This document shows positions 6,914-7,329 of a stretch of 7,329 bases of DNA, piece after piece. A model generated the notes under the pieces. The model did not search any database and was not told the origin of the DNA. It saw nothing but the letters and a program-made list of their open reading frames with translations. The stretch covers positions 1 through 7,329 of the forward strand of contig JAPLJE010000415.1 of assembly GCA_026388755.1 (NCBI GenBank), given 5' to 3'. The stretch's first letter is position 1. Each line of letters starts with the position of its first letter. This DNA comes from Deltaproteobacteria bacterium. Its GTDB lineage: Bacteria > Desulfobacterota > Desulfobacteria > Desulfobacterales > Desulfatirhabdiaceae. A program made the position numbers and the translations under genes.

Positions 6914-6979
6914 CGCTAATGGCTCAGAGCTAACCGGCGCGAAGCTTTTTCGCGCGACCGGTTGAGCACGTAGTTAAAC
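6914..6979 (-). mobile_element. attC-like recombination site (integron cassette 59-base element), degenerate on one side
   Basis: Read on the minus strand, GTTTAAC (6973-6979) fits the R'' consensus RYYYAAC. GCTCAACCGG (6958-6967) and CCGGTTAGC (6929-6937) then pair as L''/L' with one unpaired C. TTCGCG and CGCGAA (6949-6954, 6938-6943) close an inner stem over a 5-nt loop, with a 3-nt bulge at 6955-6957. An extra C in L'' as GCT-C-AACC against GCT-AACC has the same layout as the extrahelical base of known attC sites such as that of aadA1. The outer R' box should read GTTRRRY but is ATTAGCG (6914-6920), lacking the G at the exchange point. The element lies at the 3' end of the toxin-antitoxin pair in cassette orientation. 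It could otherwise be a terminator-like palindrome, but no U run follows. Confidence 0.6.
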
Positions 6980-7286
6980 GGGCTGCTCTTTGGGGTTGCT
7001 CCCTTCCAATGTCTAGAAGCGCCTCTGGGTGACGGGAGGCAACCAGCAAAAGCACGCGTGCCGGGCCTTCCGGTTTGCGGCGGCCTTGTTCCCAGTTCCT
7101 CAATGTTCCTACGCTGATTCCCACAAGTTGTGCGAACTTATCCTGTGAAAGACCGAACTGCTCACGCAGAGCGCGAACCTCAGTTTCTGGAAATTCAAAC
7201 GACCGAGAGGGCTGCATTGTGCCTTTCATGAGCGCCGCTCCTTGTTTCACGCTTTCAAGCAGCTCCTTAAAAAGTTCATCTTTCAT
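6930..7286 (-). CDS. XRE-family antitoxin (NadS/HigA-like) with an aberrant C-terminus
   Basis: This is a 118-residue DNA-binding protein, the likely antitoxin and autorepressor of a type II toxin-antitoxin pair. The helix-turn-helix covers about 36-73: VRALREQFGLSQDKFAQLVG and then ISVGTLRNWEQGRRKPEGPA, the layout typical of NadS/HigA-type antitoxins encoded behind RelE-like toxins. The N-terminus MKDELFKELLESVKQGAALM also fits that group. The ATG at 7286 is chosen because GAGGAGG precedes it by 7 nt; a TTG at 7301 lies within that site's surroundings and is unlikely. After HPEALLD (86-92) the frame becomes Arg/Ala/Thr-rich (GREQPQRAARLTTCSTGRAK) and runs through the attC-like palindrome to TAG. 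In the +1 frame the same DNA reads TLEGSNPKEQPV and stops at TAA (6974-6976) in the R'' box, giving about 104 residues. A 2-nt loss in the GACACATT-like region would explain this. Confidence 0.85.
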   Translation of the reverse strand: MKDELFKELLESVKQGAALMKGTMQPSRSFEFPETEVRALREQFGLSQDKFAQLVGISVGTLRNWEQGRRKPEGPARVLLLVASRHPEALLDIGREQPQRAARLTTCSTGRAKKLRAG

Positions 7287-7329
7287 GATATTCCTCCTCA
7301 ATAATCCTCTTAAGTTGTTTGAGTTGATC
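7276..7329 (-). CDS. Probable RelE/HigB-type toxin, C-terminal 17 codons only (cut by the window edge)
   Basis: The minus strand is open from the right edge to TGA at 7276-7278 and reads DQLKQLKRIIEEEYHER. This overlaps the antitoxin start by 11 nt. A Leu/Lys-rich final helix ending in EEEY followed by a few residues is what the C-terminus of a RelE/HigB-like toxin often looks like. A toxin directly upstream and overlapping is the usual partner of this XRE antitoxin type. The antitoxin's GAGGAGG lies inside this frame, so translation is probably coupled. The catalytic part is outside the window, so the family is inferred from context. Confidence 0.6.
   Translation of the reverse strand, partial: DQLKQLKRIIEEEYHER

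Overview
The window looks like chromosomal DNA of a Gram-negative anaerobe, most likely of the Desulfobacterota (former Deltaproteobacteria). This is an inference from the flavour of the proteins: a GNAT protein that appears joined to an anti-sigma-type ATPase domain, a polar amino acid ABC importer with a Sec-exported binding protein, and the uvrB sequence. No taxonomic marker is present. Seven of the eight protein genes lie on the minus strand. The exception is a GNAT gene that enters from the left edge on the plus strand.

Left to right: (1) a 5'-truncated GNAT acetyltransferase gene (+), whose frame stays open to the first base and reads there like the last strand of an RsbW-type ATPase domain. 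(2) A 109-bp convergent gap. (3) A four-gene polar amino acid ABC import operon, transcribed right to left in the order permease, ATPase, permease, periplasmic binding protein. A good sigma70-type promoter (4702-4731) lies in front of it. The ATPase gene is whole in frame but is broken by one amber codon, between the Walker A/Q-loop half and the LSGGQ/Walker B half. (4) A complete uvrB (excision repair helicase subunit). (5) A 24-codon open frame that stops 3 nt before uvrB. (6) A 66-bp imperfect palindrome with the architecture of an integron attC site. (7) A toxin-antitoxin pair: a NadS/HigA-like XRE antitoxin, and upstream of it the last 17 codons of what is probably a RelE/HigB-type toxin that runs off the right edge.

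The most interesting part is the right end. Toxin, antitoxin and attC-like palindrome, in that order and orientation, are what a toxin-antitoxin gene cassette of a chromosomal integron looks like. The antitoxin's present reading frame runs straight through the attC-like stem. In the +1 frame the protein would end at the TAA inside the putative R'' box, which suggests a small indel near the antitoxin's C-terminus. The outer R' box is degenerate, so this may be a decayed, immobile cassette or the end of an array next to uvrB. The second main oddity is the in-frame amber in the transporter ATPase. It could be a nonsense mutation, a sequencing error or, less likely, recoding; three other genes here use TAG as their ordinary stop.
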